Source: Phyllobacterium bourgognense (lineage in GTDB: Bacteria > Pseudomonadota > Alphaproteobacteria > Rhizobiales > Rhizobiaceae). From it: a stretch of 64,000 bases of DNA. The stretch spans positions 1 through 64,000 of the forward strand of contig NZ_QPJM01000013.1 of NCBI RefSeq assembly GCF_003337575.1, written 5' to 3'. Below the pieces are notes generated by a model. The model was not told the DNA's origin. It ran no database searches and was given only the letters and a program-made list of their open reading frames with translations. Below are positions 29,579-38,462 of this stretch, piece by piece. How positions within the stretch are numbered: the first letter of the stretch is position 1; every line of letters begins with the position of its first letter. The position numbers and the translations under genes were made by a program.

Positions 29579-30467
29579 TACCGGCATGTTTGCGGCCGCT
29601 GAGTTCGGCAATCCAGATTCCGCCCAGCACGAGGACCAGCGCTACGCCGTGATAGATTTGGAAGTCCTCGCCCAGCAATGCAACTGCGAGCAATGTTCCA
29701 AAAATCGGAACTGCATTGATAAACAAGCCAGCGCGGTTCGCACCGATATATTCGACGCCTTTGATGAAAAGTACCTGTGCCGCGAGCGAAGGAAAAATGG
29801 CGGTATAAAGGACAACCATTGTTCCTGTGGGGTCGGGCGGGGTCATCGTCCCATTCTGCCATTCCCAAATCGTGAACGGAACGGCCGTAACAAACGCAAA
29901 AAAGGTCATTACCGTCATGAGGCTTTGCCAATTGATGTTTGGTCTAAAGCGTAGCGCGACGGTGTAGCCGCTATAGAGGAGTACCGCGAGAAGCATCAGC
30001 GCGTCGCCAGAACTGACGTCGAGGCTAGCCAAACGTGCGAAACTTCAATGGCCCGCTGTCAAGGCGACTCCAACAAGTGAAAGGCTAAACCCAAAAATCT
30101 GTCCTGGTTGTACACGTGTGCCAAACAACATTAAATTTGCCACGAAAATTACCATTGGTATGCCGGCTTGCTCGATCGTGACATTGATAGCCGAGGTGTA
30201 ATTTAGTGCGCTGTAGAGAGCCATGTTGAAAAATGTGAAGCCGAAAGCGCCTAGTGCGGCTAACATGGGTAGATTTGGTCGCAACTGTTCCCAGTCCCGC
30301 CGAACCTGCTTCAAGCTGAAAGCGCTAATAAAAAGGAAGGCAAGCAGCCAACGCAACAACGTCAGGAGCATTGGAGAAATGTGACCAACAGCGAATTTGC
30401 CTGCAACAGCATTGCCGCCCCACAACAGGGCAGTCGTCAAAAGAAAAACGTAAGCCGTGCGGTTCAT
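29556..30467 (-). pseudogene. EamA/DMT-family permease interrupted by an in-frame TGA
   Basis: The frame codes 303 residues with two EamA repeats (ten hydrophobic segments). Residues 1-140 (MNRTAYVFLLTTALLWGGNAVAG...) and from about 142 to the end (LDVSSGDALMLLAVLLYSGYTVALR...) are in the same frame. They are separated only by TGA at 30047-30045, where relatives usually have Gly (GHG). One substitution (GGA to TGA) explains it. No insertion, frameshift or other decay is seen, so the event is recent or a sequence error. Drug/metabolite exporters of this class need both halves. Confidence 0.8.
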
Positions 30468-30622
30468 AGCTCTGTCGCCTACAATTGATCATCCCGCATA
30501 AATCACCGAGACGACAGGTTTAATCGCGCGATAAAGCCAAATTGGCCGGTTGGCAATCGAAAGAATTGTCGCGCTTTTATGAACCAGCCTGTATAGAAGC
30601 ACCGCATTTAGCGCATAACCCC

Positions 30623-30640
30623 AAAACCAGAATCGGTTTT
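30623..30640. repeat. Small inverted repeat upstream of purA
   Basis: AAAACC and GGTTTT arms lie 6 nt apart in the 263-bp gap between the broken permease gene and purA. It may be an operator or a dispersed palindrome. The rest of the gap shows nothing else clear. Confidence 0.3.
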
Positions 30641-30730
30641 TGAAAGGGTTGTACGCCATTAAAGTGTTGTTGCTGCATCCGAGAGGTAGTCGAGCATAAG
30701 CACTACGAGATTATGATTGAGGAGTTTTGG

Positions 30731-32023
30731 ATGGCAAATGTTGTTGTGATCGGTTCCCAGTGGGGTGATGAGGGCAAGGGTAAGATTGTCGATTGGCTTT
30801 CAGAACGTGCTGATGTCATTGTTCGCTTTCAGGGCGGTCACAATGCAGGTCACACGCTGGTGGTTGATGGCGTTACCTACAAATTGTCTCTTTTGCCATC
30901 GGGCGTCGTGCGCCAGGGCAAGCTTTCAATTATCGGCAATGGCGTTGTATTCGATCCACACGCATTCATTGCTGAAAAGAAGAAACTCGAAGCGCAGGGC
31001 GTTGTTATTACGCCCGAAACGCTGAAGATTGCCGAAAACACGACGCTAATTCTTTCAATTCACGGCGAGCTCGATCGCAGACGCGAAGCTTCCAATTCGG
31101 GTACGAAGATCGGAACGACAGGCCGCGGCATCGGACCGGCCTATGAAGACAAGGTGGGCCGCCGCGCAATCCACGTCCTCGATCTTGCTGATCCGGACAC
31201 GCTGCCTGCCAAGATCGAACGTTTGCTTGCGCATCACAATCCCCTAAGACGCGGTCTCGGCATAGAGGAAGTCGACGGCGCGAGATTGCTTGCTGAACTC
31301 AATGAAGCTGCCCCACATATCTTGCCGTTCATGGACAGGGTTTGGTATGTGCTCGACCAGAAGAAACGAGCCGGTGAACGTATTCTCTTTGAAGGCGCGC
31401 AGGGGACCCTCCTTGATATCGACCACGGCACCTACCCATTCGTGACCTCATCGAACACGGTTGCGGGACAGGCATCGGCCGGATCAGGAATTGGCCCAGG
31501 ATCATTGCACTATGTTCTTGGTATCACCAAGGCCTATACCACGCGCGTTGGCGAGGGTCCTTTCCCGACGGAACAACAGAATGAAGTCGGACAATTTCTT
31601 GGCGAACGCGGCCACGAATTTGGGACCGTTACGGGGCGCAAGCGCCGCTGCGGTTGGTTCGATGCTGTTCTGGTCCGCCAAGCGGTTGCCAACAACGGCA
31701 TCAGCGGTATCGCTTTGACTAAGCTTGACGTGCTGGATGGGCTTGATGAGATCAAGGTCTGTACCGGGTACGAGCTCGATGGTGAAGTAATTGACTATCT
31801 TCCGGCGGGTCAAGGCCAGCAGGCGAGGGTGACGCCGATCTACGAGACTCTGGAGGGTTGGAAAGGGACCACGGCGGGTGCCCGCAGCTGGAGCGAACTT
31901 CCGGCGCAGGCGGTAAAGTACGTGCGTTATGTGGAAGAGTTGATCGGTGCGCCGATCGCGCTTCTGTCCACCAGCCCCGAACGCGACGATACGATACTTG
32001 TTACCGATCCGTTTCATGATTAG
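30731..32023 (+). CDS. purA: Adenylosuccinate synthetase PurA
   Basis: This 430-aa GTP-dependent enzyme joins IMP and aspartate on the way to AMP. The N-terminal P-loop-like [14 protein letters not shown] (8-21), catalytic His in GGHNAGHT and the [13 protein letters not shown] IMP loop (here [14 protein letters not shown]) are visible. GAGGAG 7 bp before ATG 30731 decides the start. It is monocistronic in appearance, with a 55-bp gap to the next gene. Confidence 0.97.
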   Translation: MANVVVIGSQWGDEGKGKIVDWLSERADVIVRFQGGHNAGHTLVVDGVTYKLSLLPSGVVRQGKLSIIGNGVVFDPHAFIAEKKKLEAQGVVITPETLKIAENTTLILSIHGELDRRREASNSGTKIGTTGRGIGPAYEDKVGRRAIHVLDLADPDTLPAKIERLLAHHNPLRRGLGIEEVDGARLLAELNEAAPHILPFMDRVWYVLDQKKRAGERILFEGAQGTLLDIDHGTYPFVTSSNTVAGQASAGSGIGPGSLHYVLGITKAYTTRVGEGPFPTEQQNEVGQFLGERGHEFGTVTGRKRRCGWFDAVLVRQAVANNGISGIALTKLDVLDGLDEIKVCTGYELDGEVIDYLPAGQGQQARVTPIYETLEGWKGTTAGARSWSELPAQAVKYVRYVEELIGAPIALLSTSPERDDTILVTDPFHD

Positions 32024-32078
32024 AGTCAGGAGCACGTCCTGGGAGATAATCTTACAACAAAACCATGGGTTTGGGTGA

Positions 32079-33644
32079 ATGGCAGATTTCGTTGCGGTAT
32101 TGAGAAAGACAATTGACGGGCTGGCGGACCCAACGCCGGCGCTACGGCAACGTGTATATGCGAAAGCTCGGGCAACGATTGAGCAGAAGCTTGTAACACT
32201 GAATGCGCCGGAGGCCGTGGCCACACGTCAGATAAAGGCACTTGAAGACGCCATTGTCGAGGTCGAGTCCGATTTTGCACCTGCAGTTGAGGATATCATA
32301 CCCGAACCCGCTCCGGTTTCGCCGCCTCCACCCATTCCAACACCAGTATCAGTACCGGCATCCGCACCTTCGGCGCCCGCTGCTTCGACCAAATCTGCGG
32401 CGCCTTCCTTTGCCAAGGTCGAGACTCAGCCGGATGCACTAGAAGACTTTCTGTCAAGCCACGATGCGGGCGGGTCAACACGTGACAAGAAAGACAATCA
32501 TGATGGCTTTACCTTAACCGGGCCTGTGGATTCAGGACGCGGTCCTGAGGAACGGGATGACGATCTGAGCACAGCCACCGAGGATCGCTCTTCAGGTGAT
32601 TATGGTGTCTATACGCGGGGCCCCCTTAAACGGCCATCGCAACGACGTTCGTTGGTGCCTCTGCTTGGTATAGCAGCCTTGCTACTGATCATTGCTGGCG
32701 CCGGTTATGCGGGCTGGAACTATCGCGACCGAATTGCTCAGGAGGCGACTGCCTTAAAAACCTACCTGGCCAACCTGACTAACAGGGACACGCCGCCAGC
32801 CAAGACCGCGACGAACGAGCCAACGACTCCAGCATCGCCCGCCAAGCCGGCTCAGACCACGCCTGGCCCATCACCCAAGCCCGAGACCGCGGAGTCAAAG
32901 GCTGAACCAAAGCTTACTCAACGTCTCCTCCCGGACGGTCAGGAGATTAATCCTGGCCCTGCGAATGACACTCCTTCACTGGGAGAGGGCACTTCTGTGG
33001 CCGCGTCGACGCCGGATCAGCCGGCACAGCCGCCTCAAGCGCAAGGTCAGCAGCAAGCCGCTGGCCAAACACAGCCACCTGCGGCTCTGCCTATCGGCCA
33101 GAAAGCCTTCTTCTATGAAGAGCGCTCCGGGCAGGATGCAGGAACTGCCGATGCTGGCGGTGTAGTCTGGTCCGTTGTTCAAGAATCGCCCGGTAATGAC
33201 CTTCCACCCGAGCCTGCCATCAAGGCCGATGTAACTATTCCCGACCGGGGCATTAATTTGCGCATGATCATACGGCGCAATGGGGATAAGTCACTTCCGG
33301 CCAGCCATCTGGTCGAGATGATCTTTACTGTGCCGGAGGGCTTTCCAGGGGGATCGATAGATAACGTCTCACGCATGACCTTCAAGGACACTGAGCAAGC
33401 TCCAGGAAGCCCGCTTGTCGCCATTCCGGCCAAGATCGCCGATAATTTTTTCATCATTGCCATGAACGACGCAAAGACAGCTGTCGACACCAACATGTCA
33501 CTGATACGGCGCCAATCGTGGATCGACATACCCATCGCTTATAAGACGGGTAGGCGGGCCCTGATTACACTTGAGAAGGGTTTGCCTGGTGAGAAAGCGT
33601 TTGATGAGGTTTTAAAGTCCTGGGCCGCGAAAGCGGGAGGCTAA
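32079..33644 (+). CDS. Conserved proline-rich single-pass membrane protein of unknown function
   Basis: The 521-aa protein has an N-terminal helical cytoplasmic segment (1-70) and an acidic/Pro-rich region (72-180). One membrane helix follows (about 192-212) after RRPSQRR-like positive charge. A Pro/Ala/Gln-rich periplasmic stretch (about 240-345) leads to a conserved C-terminal domain (about 345-521, GQKAFFYEER...PAIKADVTIPDRGINLRMIIRRN). Similar proteins occur beside rpoH in Rhizobiales. No enzyme motif is recognised. The proline runs would make it an EF-P client. Confidence 0.7.
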   Translation: MADFVAVLRKTIDGLADPTPALRQRVYAKARATIEQKLVTLNAPEAVATRQIKALEDAIVEVESDFAPAVEDIIPEPAPVSPPPPIPTPVSVPASAPSAPAASTKSAAPSFAKVETQPDALEDFLSSHDAGGSTRDKKDNHDGFTLTGPVDSGRGPEERDDDLSTATEDRSSGDYGVYTRGPLKRPSQRRSLVPLLGIAALLLIIAGAGYAGWNYRDRIAQEATALKTYLANLTNRDTPPAKTATNEPTTPASPAKPAQTTPGPSPKPETAESKAEPKLTQRLLPDGQEINPGPANDTPSLGEGTSVAASTPDQPAQPPQAQGQQQAAGQTQPPAALPIGQKAFFYEERSGQDAGTADAGGVVWSVVQESPGNDLPPEPAIKADVTIPDRGINLRMIIRRNGDKSLPASHLVEMIFTVPEGFPGGSIDNVSRMTFKDTEQAPGSPLVAIPAKIADNFFIIAMNDAKTAVDTNMSLIRRQSWIDIPIAYKTGRRALITLEKGLPGEKAFDEVLKSWAAKAGG

Positions 33645-33653
33645 GCAGACGCA

Positions 33654-33679
33654 AAAAGGCCGCATCAGCGGCCTTTTTC
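33654..33679. terminator. Bidirectional terminator
   Basis: A perfect 11-bp stem (33654-33664 and 33669-33679) with an ATCA loop has A-run and T-run flanks. It sits between the convergent 32079 gene and rpoH and serves both. Confidence 0.9.
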
Positions 33680-33695
33680 AATCCAGCAAACTGGT

Positions 33696-34607
33696 TCAAC
33701 GCGCGTCGGAACCCGTCGAAACCAGTGCCTTTTGCTGTCTGACAGCTGCTGCCTTAACGGCGTCCTGCACTTTTTCAAATGCGCGAACTTCGATCTGGCG
33801 AACGCGTTCGCGGCTGATGCCGAACTCCGTTGAAAGATCCTCCAGGGTTACAGGATCATCGGCAAGGCGCCGTGCCTGAAAGATGCGACGTTCGCGGTCA
33901 TTGAGTGACGACATCGCCCCCGTGAGCATCTCACGGCGATTTTCCAGCTCGTCCTGTTCAATCAGCATCGTTTCCGCGCTATCATGGTCATCGACAAGCC
34001 AATCCTGCCAATCGCCGCCGGCTTCACCATCGGATGAACGAATTGGCGCATTTAACGACGCGTCGCCAGACAGGCGGCGGTTCATCGAAACAACCTCTTC
34101 TTCAGAAACACTGAGACGAGTCGCAATCTCCTTGACCTGTTCAGGATTGAGATCGCCATCGTCGAGTGCTTGAATCTTGCTCTTCACCTTACGAAGGTTA
34201 AAGAAAAGACGCTTCTGGTTTGCAGTCGTGCCCATTTTGACCAGGCTCCACGAACGCAAGACATACTCCTGGATCGAAGCCTTGATCCACCACATTGCAT
34301 ATGTGGCAAGACGGAAGCCGCGTTCCGGTTCGAAGCGTTTTACGGCCTGCATCAGACCAACGTTTCCTTCGGATATAACTTCGCCGATCGGCAGGCCATA
34401 GCCGCGATAACCCATTGCAATTTTGGCAACTAGACGCAGATGGCTTGTGACAAGCTTATGCGCGGCTTTCGGATCGGCATGTTCAAGATACCGCTTGGCG
34501 AGCATGTACTCTTCCTGCGGTTCGAGCATCGGAAAGCGACGAATTTCTTCTAGGTAACGGGTCAATCCACCGTCACCACCTAAGATACTTGGAAGATTTT
34601 GGGCCAC
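33696..34607 (-). CDS. rpoH: RNA polymerase heat-shock sigma factor RpoH
   Basis: This 303-aa group-3 sigma-70 factor has region 2 (GLPIGEVISEGNVGLMQAVKRFEPERGFRLATYAMWWIKASIQEYVLRSW, shown in part), the RpoH box QKRLFFNLRK and a region 4 helix-turn-helix (FGISRERVRQIEVRAFEKV). Rhizobia usually carry two or more RpoH proteins; which one this is cannot be said. FtsH, a known RpoH protease, is encoded 10 kb away. The 239-bp upstream gap is AT-rich and should hold its promoter. Confidence 0.95.
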   Translation of the reverse strand: MAQNLPSILGGDGGLTRYLEEIRRFPMLEPQEEYMLAKRYLEHADPKAAHKLVTSHLRLVAKIAMGYRGYGLPIGEVISEGNVGLMQAVKRFEPERGFRLATYAMWWIKASIQEYVLRSWSLVKMGTTANQKRLFFNLRKVKSKIQALDDGDLNPEQVKEIATRLSVSEEEVVSMNRRLSGDASLNAPIRSSDGEAGGDWQDWLVDDHDSAETMLIEQDELENRREMLTGAMSSLNDRERRIFQARRLADDPVTLEDLSTEFGISRERVRQIEVRAFEKVQDAVKAAAVRQQKALVSTGSDAR

Positions 34608-34846
34608 TGAGCACCCCTCCTCATTTTGGAATAGACCCCCATTATCGGCAGGTCCGCATTAACCGCCCACCCAATAGCTTGGCGCGGACAGGATTAGCGC
34701 TATCAATATATAGGTATCATTTTGTCAAAAACACGGTGCATTAAGCAGCGAAACAATCCGTCACACAAATGTGAACAATACGGTCAGGTTTTGCTCATTG
34801 TTAACGAACTCCGGACGTCACTAAAGGTTCCGTCATTCGAACTATA

Positions 34847-35848
34847 TCATGCTCTTTCCTGAAAAGCCTTGATCAATTCGGCCATATCTTCCGGTACTGG
34901 TGCTTCAAACCGCAGGAGCTCGCCGGTCGATGGGTGCTCGAAAGCAAGAAGCCTTGCATGCAGTGCCTGCCGAGTGAAACCCTTGACGATGCTTTGCAAG
35001 GGTTCGTCGAGCTTGTTAGCTTTGGTCTTGTAAGCACTGCCATACTCCAGATCGCCCACCAGAGGTTGGCCTAAATGAGCCATATGGACACGGATCTGAT
35101 GGGTTCTTCCTGTCTCCAGACGGCACTCCACGAGTGATGCAAGGGCGGTTGCGTCCTCCTTGGCGGCATATCGCTCCTTAACCTCGAAATGCGTAACCGC
35201 GTGACGGGCGTCCTCGCGTTCCTCATGGACAACAGCTTGCTTGGTGCGATCTCGATGTGATCTGCCAAGAGGAGCATCGATGGTGCCAGTTGTTCGATCA
35301 GGTGTTCCCCATACGATGGCAAGATACGCGCGCTCCAGATCATTCGTGCGCCCATGATCAGCGAACTGAGCGCTGAGATGACGATGAGCGAGATCGTTCT
35401 TGGCGACGACCATGATGCCGCTGGTTTCCTTGTCGAGACGATGTACGATTCCCGGCCGTCTGACACCGCCGATGCCAGACAGGGTATCGCCGCAATGATA
35501 GATCAATGCATTGACCAAGGTACCGGTCCAATTGCCATTTCCGGGATGGACCACAAGGCCGGCAGGTTTGTTGATAACGATCAGGTCGGCGTCCTCGTAG
35601 AGGATGTGGAGTGCGATATCTTCACCCTTGGGCGTTGCATCTTCGGGTTCGGGGATCTCGATCGTAACGCGAAGACCCTCGCGCAGCTTGTGTTTGGTCT
35701 CGCGGATTGGTTTGCCGTCAATACTTACCTGGCCCCCGCTGATGAGCGATTGGATGCGATTGCGCGAAAGATCTGGCGTCAGCTGCGCCGAAAGCCAGGC
35801 GTCCAGTCTCTTGCCGCTTGAATCAGTATCGGTAATTAGCTCTTTCAA
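34847..35848 (-). CDS. rluD: 23S rRNA pseudouridine synthase, RluD family
   Basis: The protein is about 333 aa. It has an S4 RNA-binding domain (about 20-80) and the pseudouridine synthase domain with catalytic Asp in HRLDKETSG and a C-terminal RTHQIRVHM motif. RluD modifies helix 69 of 23S rRNA. I prefer TTG 35848 (CCGAGG upstream). The first ATG, 35899, would leave only 5 bp to the divergent gene at 35905 and so no promoter room. The alternative adds 17 residues with no family support. Confidence 0.88.
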   Translation of the reverse strand: MKELITDTDSSGKRLDAWLSAQLTPDLSRNRIQSLISGGQVSIDGKPIRETKHKLREGLRVTIEIPEPEDATPKGEDIALHILYEDADLIVINKPAGLVVHPGNGNWTGTLVNALIYHCGDTLSGIGGVRRPGIVHRLDKETSGIMVVAKNDLAHRHLSAQFADHGRTNDLERAYLAIVWGTPDRTTGTIDAPLGRSHRDRTKQAVVHEEREDARHAVTHFEVKERYAAKEDATALASLVECRLETGRTHQIRVHMAHLGQPLVGDLEYGSAYKTKANKLDEPLQSIVKGFTRQALHARLLAFEHPSTGELLRFEAPVPEDMAELIKAFQERA

Positions 35849-35904
35849 AACCTCGGTCCCTTCGTTACAGGAGGCTTGGTTTGAAACCTCGGAGAACATT
35901 ATAT

Positions 35905-36303
35905 ATGGCCAACATCAACCCGGACATCGATAGGGACGAACAGCCCCTTGATCCGGCAATGGAACGGGTCCGGCGCAAGATGATCCGGCTATTGGCTGTT
36001 TCCATCGGTATCATGGTGATCGGTCTTATGGCGGTGCTGGCGGCCATTGTCTACAAGATTAGCCAGCCGGTTCCTGAAGTGGTTACGGCGGTTCGTTCCG
36101 AGGTTCCTGGACAACCACTCGGTGCGGCGCTGACCGGCGAGGCTATAACGCTCGATCCAGGGACGCGGATACTTTCCCACAATCTCACGAACAATACGCT
36201 TTCTTTGGAAACGAGGTTGGCCGACGGAACCCGGCAAATCCTTCTCTATGATATTGCAACCAAACGCGTGGTGGCACGAATTTCGGAAGCCGCTGGCAAT
36301 TGA
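35905..36303 (+). CDS. Small single-pass membrane protein (DUF6476-like)
   Basis: The 132-aa protein has a charged N-terminus, one membrane helix (about 34-54) and a small periplasmic beta-rich domain (TLSLETRLADGTRQILLYDIATKRVVARI). It is conserved next to rluD in rhizobia; function is unknown to me. GGAGAA lies 10 bp before ATG 35905. It is divergent from rluD and precedes tRNA-Glu by 89 bp. Confidence 0.7.
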   Translation: MANINPDIDRDEQPLDPAMERVRRKMIRLLAVSIGIMVIGLMAVLAAIVYKISQPVPEVVTAVRSEVPGQPLGAALTGEAITLDPGTRILSHNLTNNTLSLETRLADGTRQILLYDIATKRVVARISEAAGN

Positions 36304-36392
36304 TAGGGCGAGGGGTTAGTTGGAAGCTGGTGAGAAATCATTATTGCACTTTGCCGTACGCTTGATTATACCCCCTCATAGCTACCTGCGAC

Positions 36393-36467
36393 GCGCCCAT
36401 CGTCTAGCGGTCAGGACGGCGCCCTCTCACGGCGCAAACAGGGGTTCGATTCCCCTTGGGCGTACCA
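36393..36467 (+). tRNA. tRNA-Glu (anticodon CTC)
   Basis: The cloverleaf is complete. Acceptor GCGCCCA pairs with TGGGCGT (one G-T). Anticodon stem GCGCC/GGCGC has loop CTCTCAC, giving anticodon CTC. The T arm AGGGGTTCGATTCCCCT is intact, and CCA is encoded at 36465-36467. It reads GAG codons. Confidence 0.95.
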
Positions 36468-36534
36468 GTATATCCGCATATCATAACCTTTATGCGCGAG
36501 GATGTTCAAACCGCATTGCGAAAGGCCGCGCTTT

Positions 36535-37305
36535 ATGAGGTTGCCTCGGTTTGAAATCCTGACCAAGATCCGGCGGTCTGTAATTTACAGGATTTTGCGA
36601 CCCCGTGCCCCCACGCATCCGGTTGAATTTAGGGGACCAGTCGTGGTCGTAGGGTCGGCACCCGTTTCGACGGTCCCCGCCGGCTTCGGCTCACAGTTTC
36701 ATGTGATCACGGTCAATGGTTCGCAAAGCATTTTGGACAAGTGGGGAGTTGACGTCCCCGACGCGACCTTCATGCAGTTCAATCAGGTTGAGGGGCAAAC
36801 GACCAACGCGCTGCACGTTCGTAAGGTGCTTGACGGAAAACGTACACGGCTCCTTTACGTCGTACGCTGGCCTAAAAGCTTGGACCTGCTTCAACAAGGG
36901 CTCGCGGCGTTCAACTATTCTTATGACCACGTAAAGGTGATCAACCGCTTCAAGCGCATGGCAATGTATGAGGCTGTCATGGGAGACCTCAATGTCGAAA
37001 TCGACGATAATATGAAGTTCTCAAATGGGCTTACAGCAGTCTTTTATGCCATTCTGAGCGGCGCCAAGGTTGTGATTATCAGTGGGATCAATCCTGATTC
37101 GTCAGGACATGTTTACAACGACGCTAATCTGAAACGTTTGCACGCTGGTACCGACAAGCAGATACTACAGGTACTCATCGATCGAGGATATTCGCTCTAC
37201 ACGGCTGATCACGACGTGGCCAAAAACTCCGGCCTTCCCTTATGGACAGATGAAGCTCTCAGCAAATTCAATGCGATGAATGCGGACGCATCGTTTCGCG
37301 CTTAG
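36535..37305 (+). CDS. Putative glycosyltransferase (sialyltransferase-like fold)
   Basis: The 256-aa protein starts with a basic segment. A nucleotide-binding-like motif (GPVVVVGSAPVS, about 35-46) and ITVNGSQSILDKWGVDVPDATF follow. Later, SNGLTAVFYAILSGAKVVIISGINP resembles the S-motif of GT29-type sialyltransferases and Maf/DUF115-like enzymes. The similarity is by eye only, so the donor and acceptor are unknown. It follows tRNA-Glu and is next to two more glycosyltransferase genes. ATG 36535 is chosen; ATG 36502 is in frame but has no room for a ribosome site. Confidence 0.55.
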   Translation: MRLPRFEILTKIRRSVIYRILRPRAPTHPVEFRGPVVVVGSAPVSTVPAGFGSQFHVITVNGSQSILDKWGVDVPDATFMQFNQVEGQTTNALHVRKVLDGKRTRLLYVVRWPKSLDLLQQGLAAFNYSYDHVKVINRFKRMAMYEAVMGDLNVEIDDNMKFSNGLTAVFYAILSGAKVVIISGINPDSSGHVYNDANLKRLHAGTDKQILQVLIDRGYSLYTADHDVAKNSGLPLWTDEALSKFNAMNADASFRA

Positions 37306-37309
37306 CGGT

Positions 37310-37344
37310 ATAAACCGCGTGTCGTTAAAGGCAGCGCGGTTTAT
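37310..37344. terminator. Bidirectional stem-loop between convergent genes
   Basis: ATAAACCGCG (37310-37319) pairs perfectly with CGCGGTTTAT (37335-37344) across a 15-nt loop. It separates two convergent glycosyltransferase-like genes. Confidence 0.65.
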
Positions 37345-37370
37345 TATTGCAAATCCGGACTATCGGAGAT

Positions 37371-38072
37371 TCAGATAGTTTTCCAATTCGGATCGACAGC
37401 GCTGGCGGCCGCGCGCCACTCGTCGGCGTAGTCCACATTCTGCCAATCCTTGAACCAAGGTCCGCCATTGGTGAAGTGGACGGCGTTTGGATAACCGTGC
37501 ACCGGCTTTTCGTTCCAGCCTTCCAGCCAGTTCCATTCAACCGGAACCTCGCCAATTTCGTCGTCTTGCGCCCATTGCATCCGGTGCAGATACGCACCGC
37601 TCTCCCGATTGATAAGTTCCGGGGCGAGTTGGCGTGTTGAGGGGTGATCACAATTGAACAGCATGAACGATGACCAATTTTTGCGCGGATAGCTGGTCTG
37701 GACCTTGCCGTCCATCTTCGTGCCTTCCTTCGGCGTATAGTCGTGCTTGACGCAGACGACCGCTTTCGTTTCATCTCGGTATTCGAGCAGTTTTGCCACA
37801 TCACCGAAAAACAGGAAGTCGCAATCGCAGAAGAGTGCCCAACCCTTATAGCCAGCGAGCCAAGGCGTGAAGAAGCGTGAATAGGTGAACTCGGTCGAGG
37901 CGAGAGGGTCGATATCACGCGTATATGCGCCTTTTTCCACAAGTTCTTCCAACTTGATCGGAATTACGCGAACAGGAATGGTCGCATGTTTCAATACAGT
38001 GCTCTTGGCGACCTCATAGGCGATCGGTTCGCGTGAGTCCCATCCCACGTAGATATCAAGTTCATTCTGCAT
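37371..38072 (-). CDS. Glycosyltransferase (GT8-like, DxD type)
   Basis: The 233-aa protein has an N-terminal YVGWDSREPIAYEVAKSTVLKH segment typical of GT8/GT-A proteins. A DxD metal motif lies in WALFCDCDFLFF (about residues 78-89), with a C-terminal HFTNGGPW that resembles the H..G.KPW motif. It would transfer a sugar from a nucleotide donor in the cytosol; acceptor unknown. It is flanked by two other glycosyltransferase-like genes, one on each side and opposite strand. Confidence 0.75.
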   Translation of the reverse strand: MQNELDIYVGWDSREPIAYEVAKSTVLKHATIPVRVIPIKLEELVEKGAYTRDIDPLASTEFTYSRFFTPWLAGYKGWALFCDCDFLFFGDVAKLLEYRDETKAVVCVKHDYTPKEGTKMDGKVQTSYPRKNWSSFMLFNCDHPSTRQLAPELINRESGAYLHRMQWAQDDEIGEVPVEWNWLEGWNEKPVHGYPNAVHFTNGGPWFKDWQNVDYADEWRAAASAVDPNWKTI

Positions 38073-38462
38073 AATGCCTCGCTTTATATTCTGAGAGTCA
38101 GGGTAGGGTTTTAAACCAAATGCGGAAAAGAAAAACCCCTCATTGCCGCCAAATTGCGGCGCGCATTCCGGCTTTCACGTCAACAATGCTGGCTGCCGGC
38201 ACTCATCGAGTCACACTTGACCTTCCACACGCGCAAGTTTAATCGGTCGGCTTTCTGGGGTCACACCCACCAAAGAACCGATTCTCGTTCAAGGCGGACC
38301 CACCTGTTGAAACGGCATCAAACTTTCTTGTTTCCAAGACTGGAAATCCCCTTCCCATACCGTCCTGGCAGTCCAGCCGCTTTCCCGAGCAGTCGAAGCC
38401 AGTCCTTGCTCACGCGTTGGCGCAATTTCAATGTAAAGAAGCGTCACGATCCGGTTGAATTA
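38073..38462. other. Probable intergenic region with an ambiguous upstream frame
   Basis: This stretch lies between two divergent glycosyltransferase genes. The + frame is open from 38154, but its translation (rich in R, H, S, W, C) does not look like protein, so I treat it as non-coding. A GCCGC/GCGGC hairpin lies near 38145-38160. Promoters for both genes should be here. Confidence 0.45.

Noticed and set aside
30045-30047. TGA in the permease gene read as selenocysteine
   Set aside because: EamA transporters are not selenoproteins, Gly is expected at this place, and no SECIS-like stem directly follows the codon.
38154-38462. N-terminal extension of the GT2 gene to ATG 38154
   Set aside because: The 103 extra residues have a composition (many R, H, S, W, C) unlike the rest of the protein and precede the first strand of the fold without family support.
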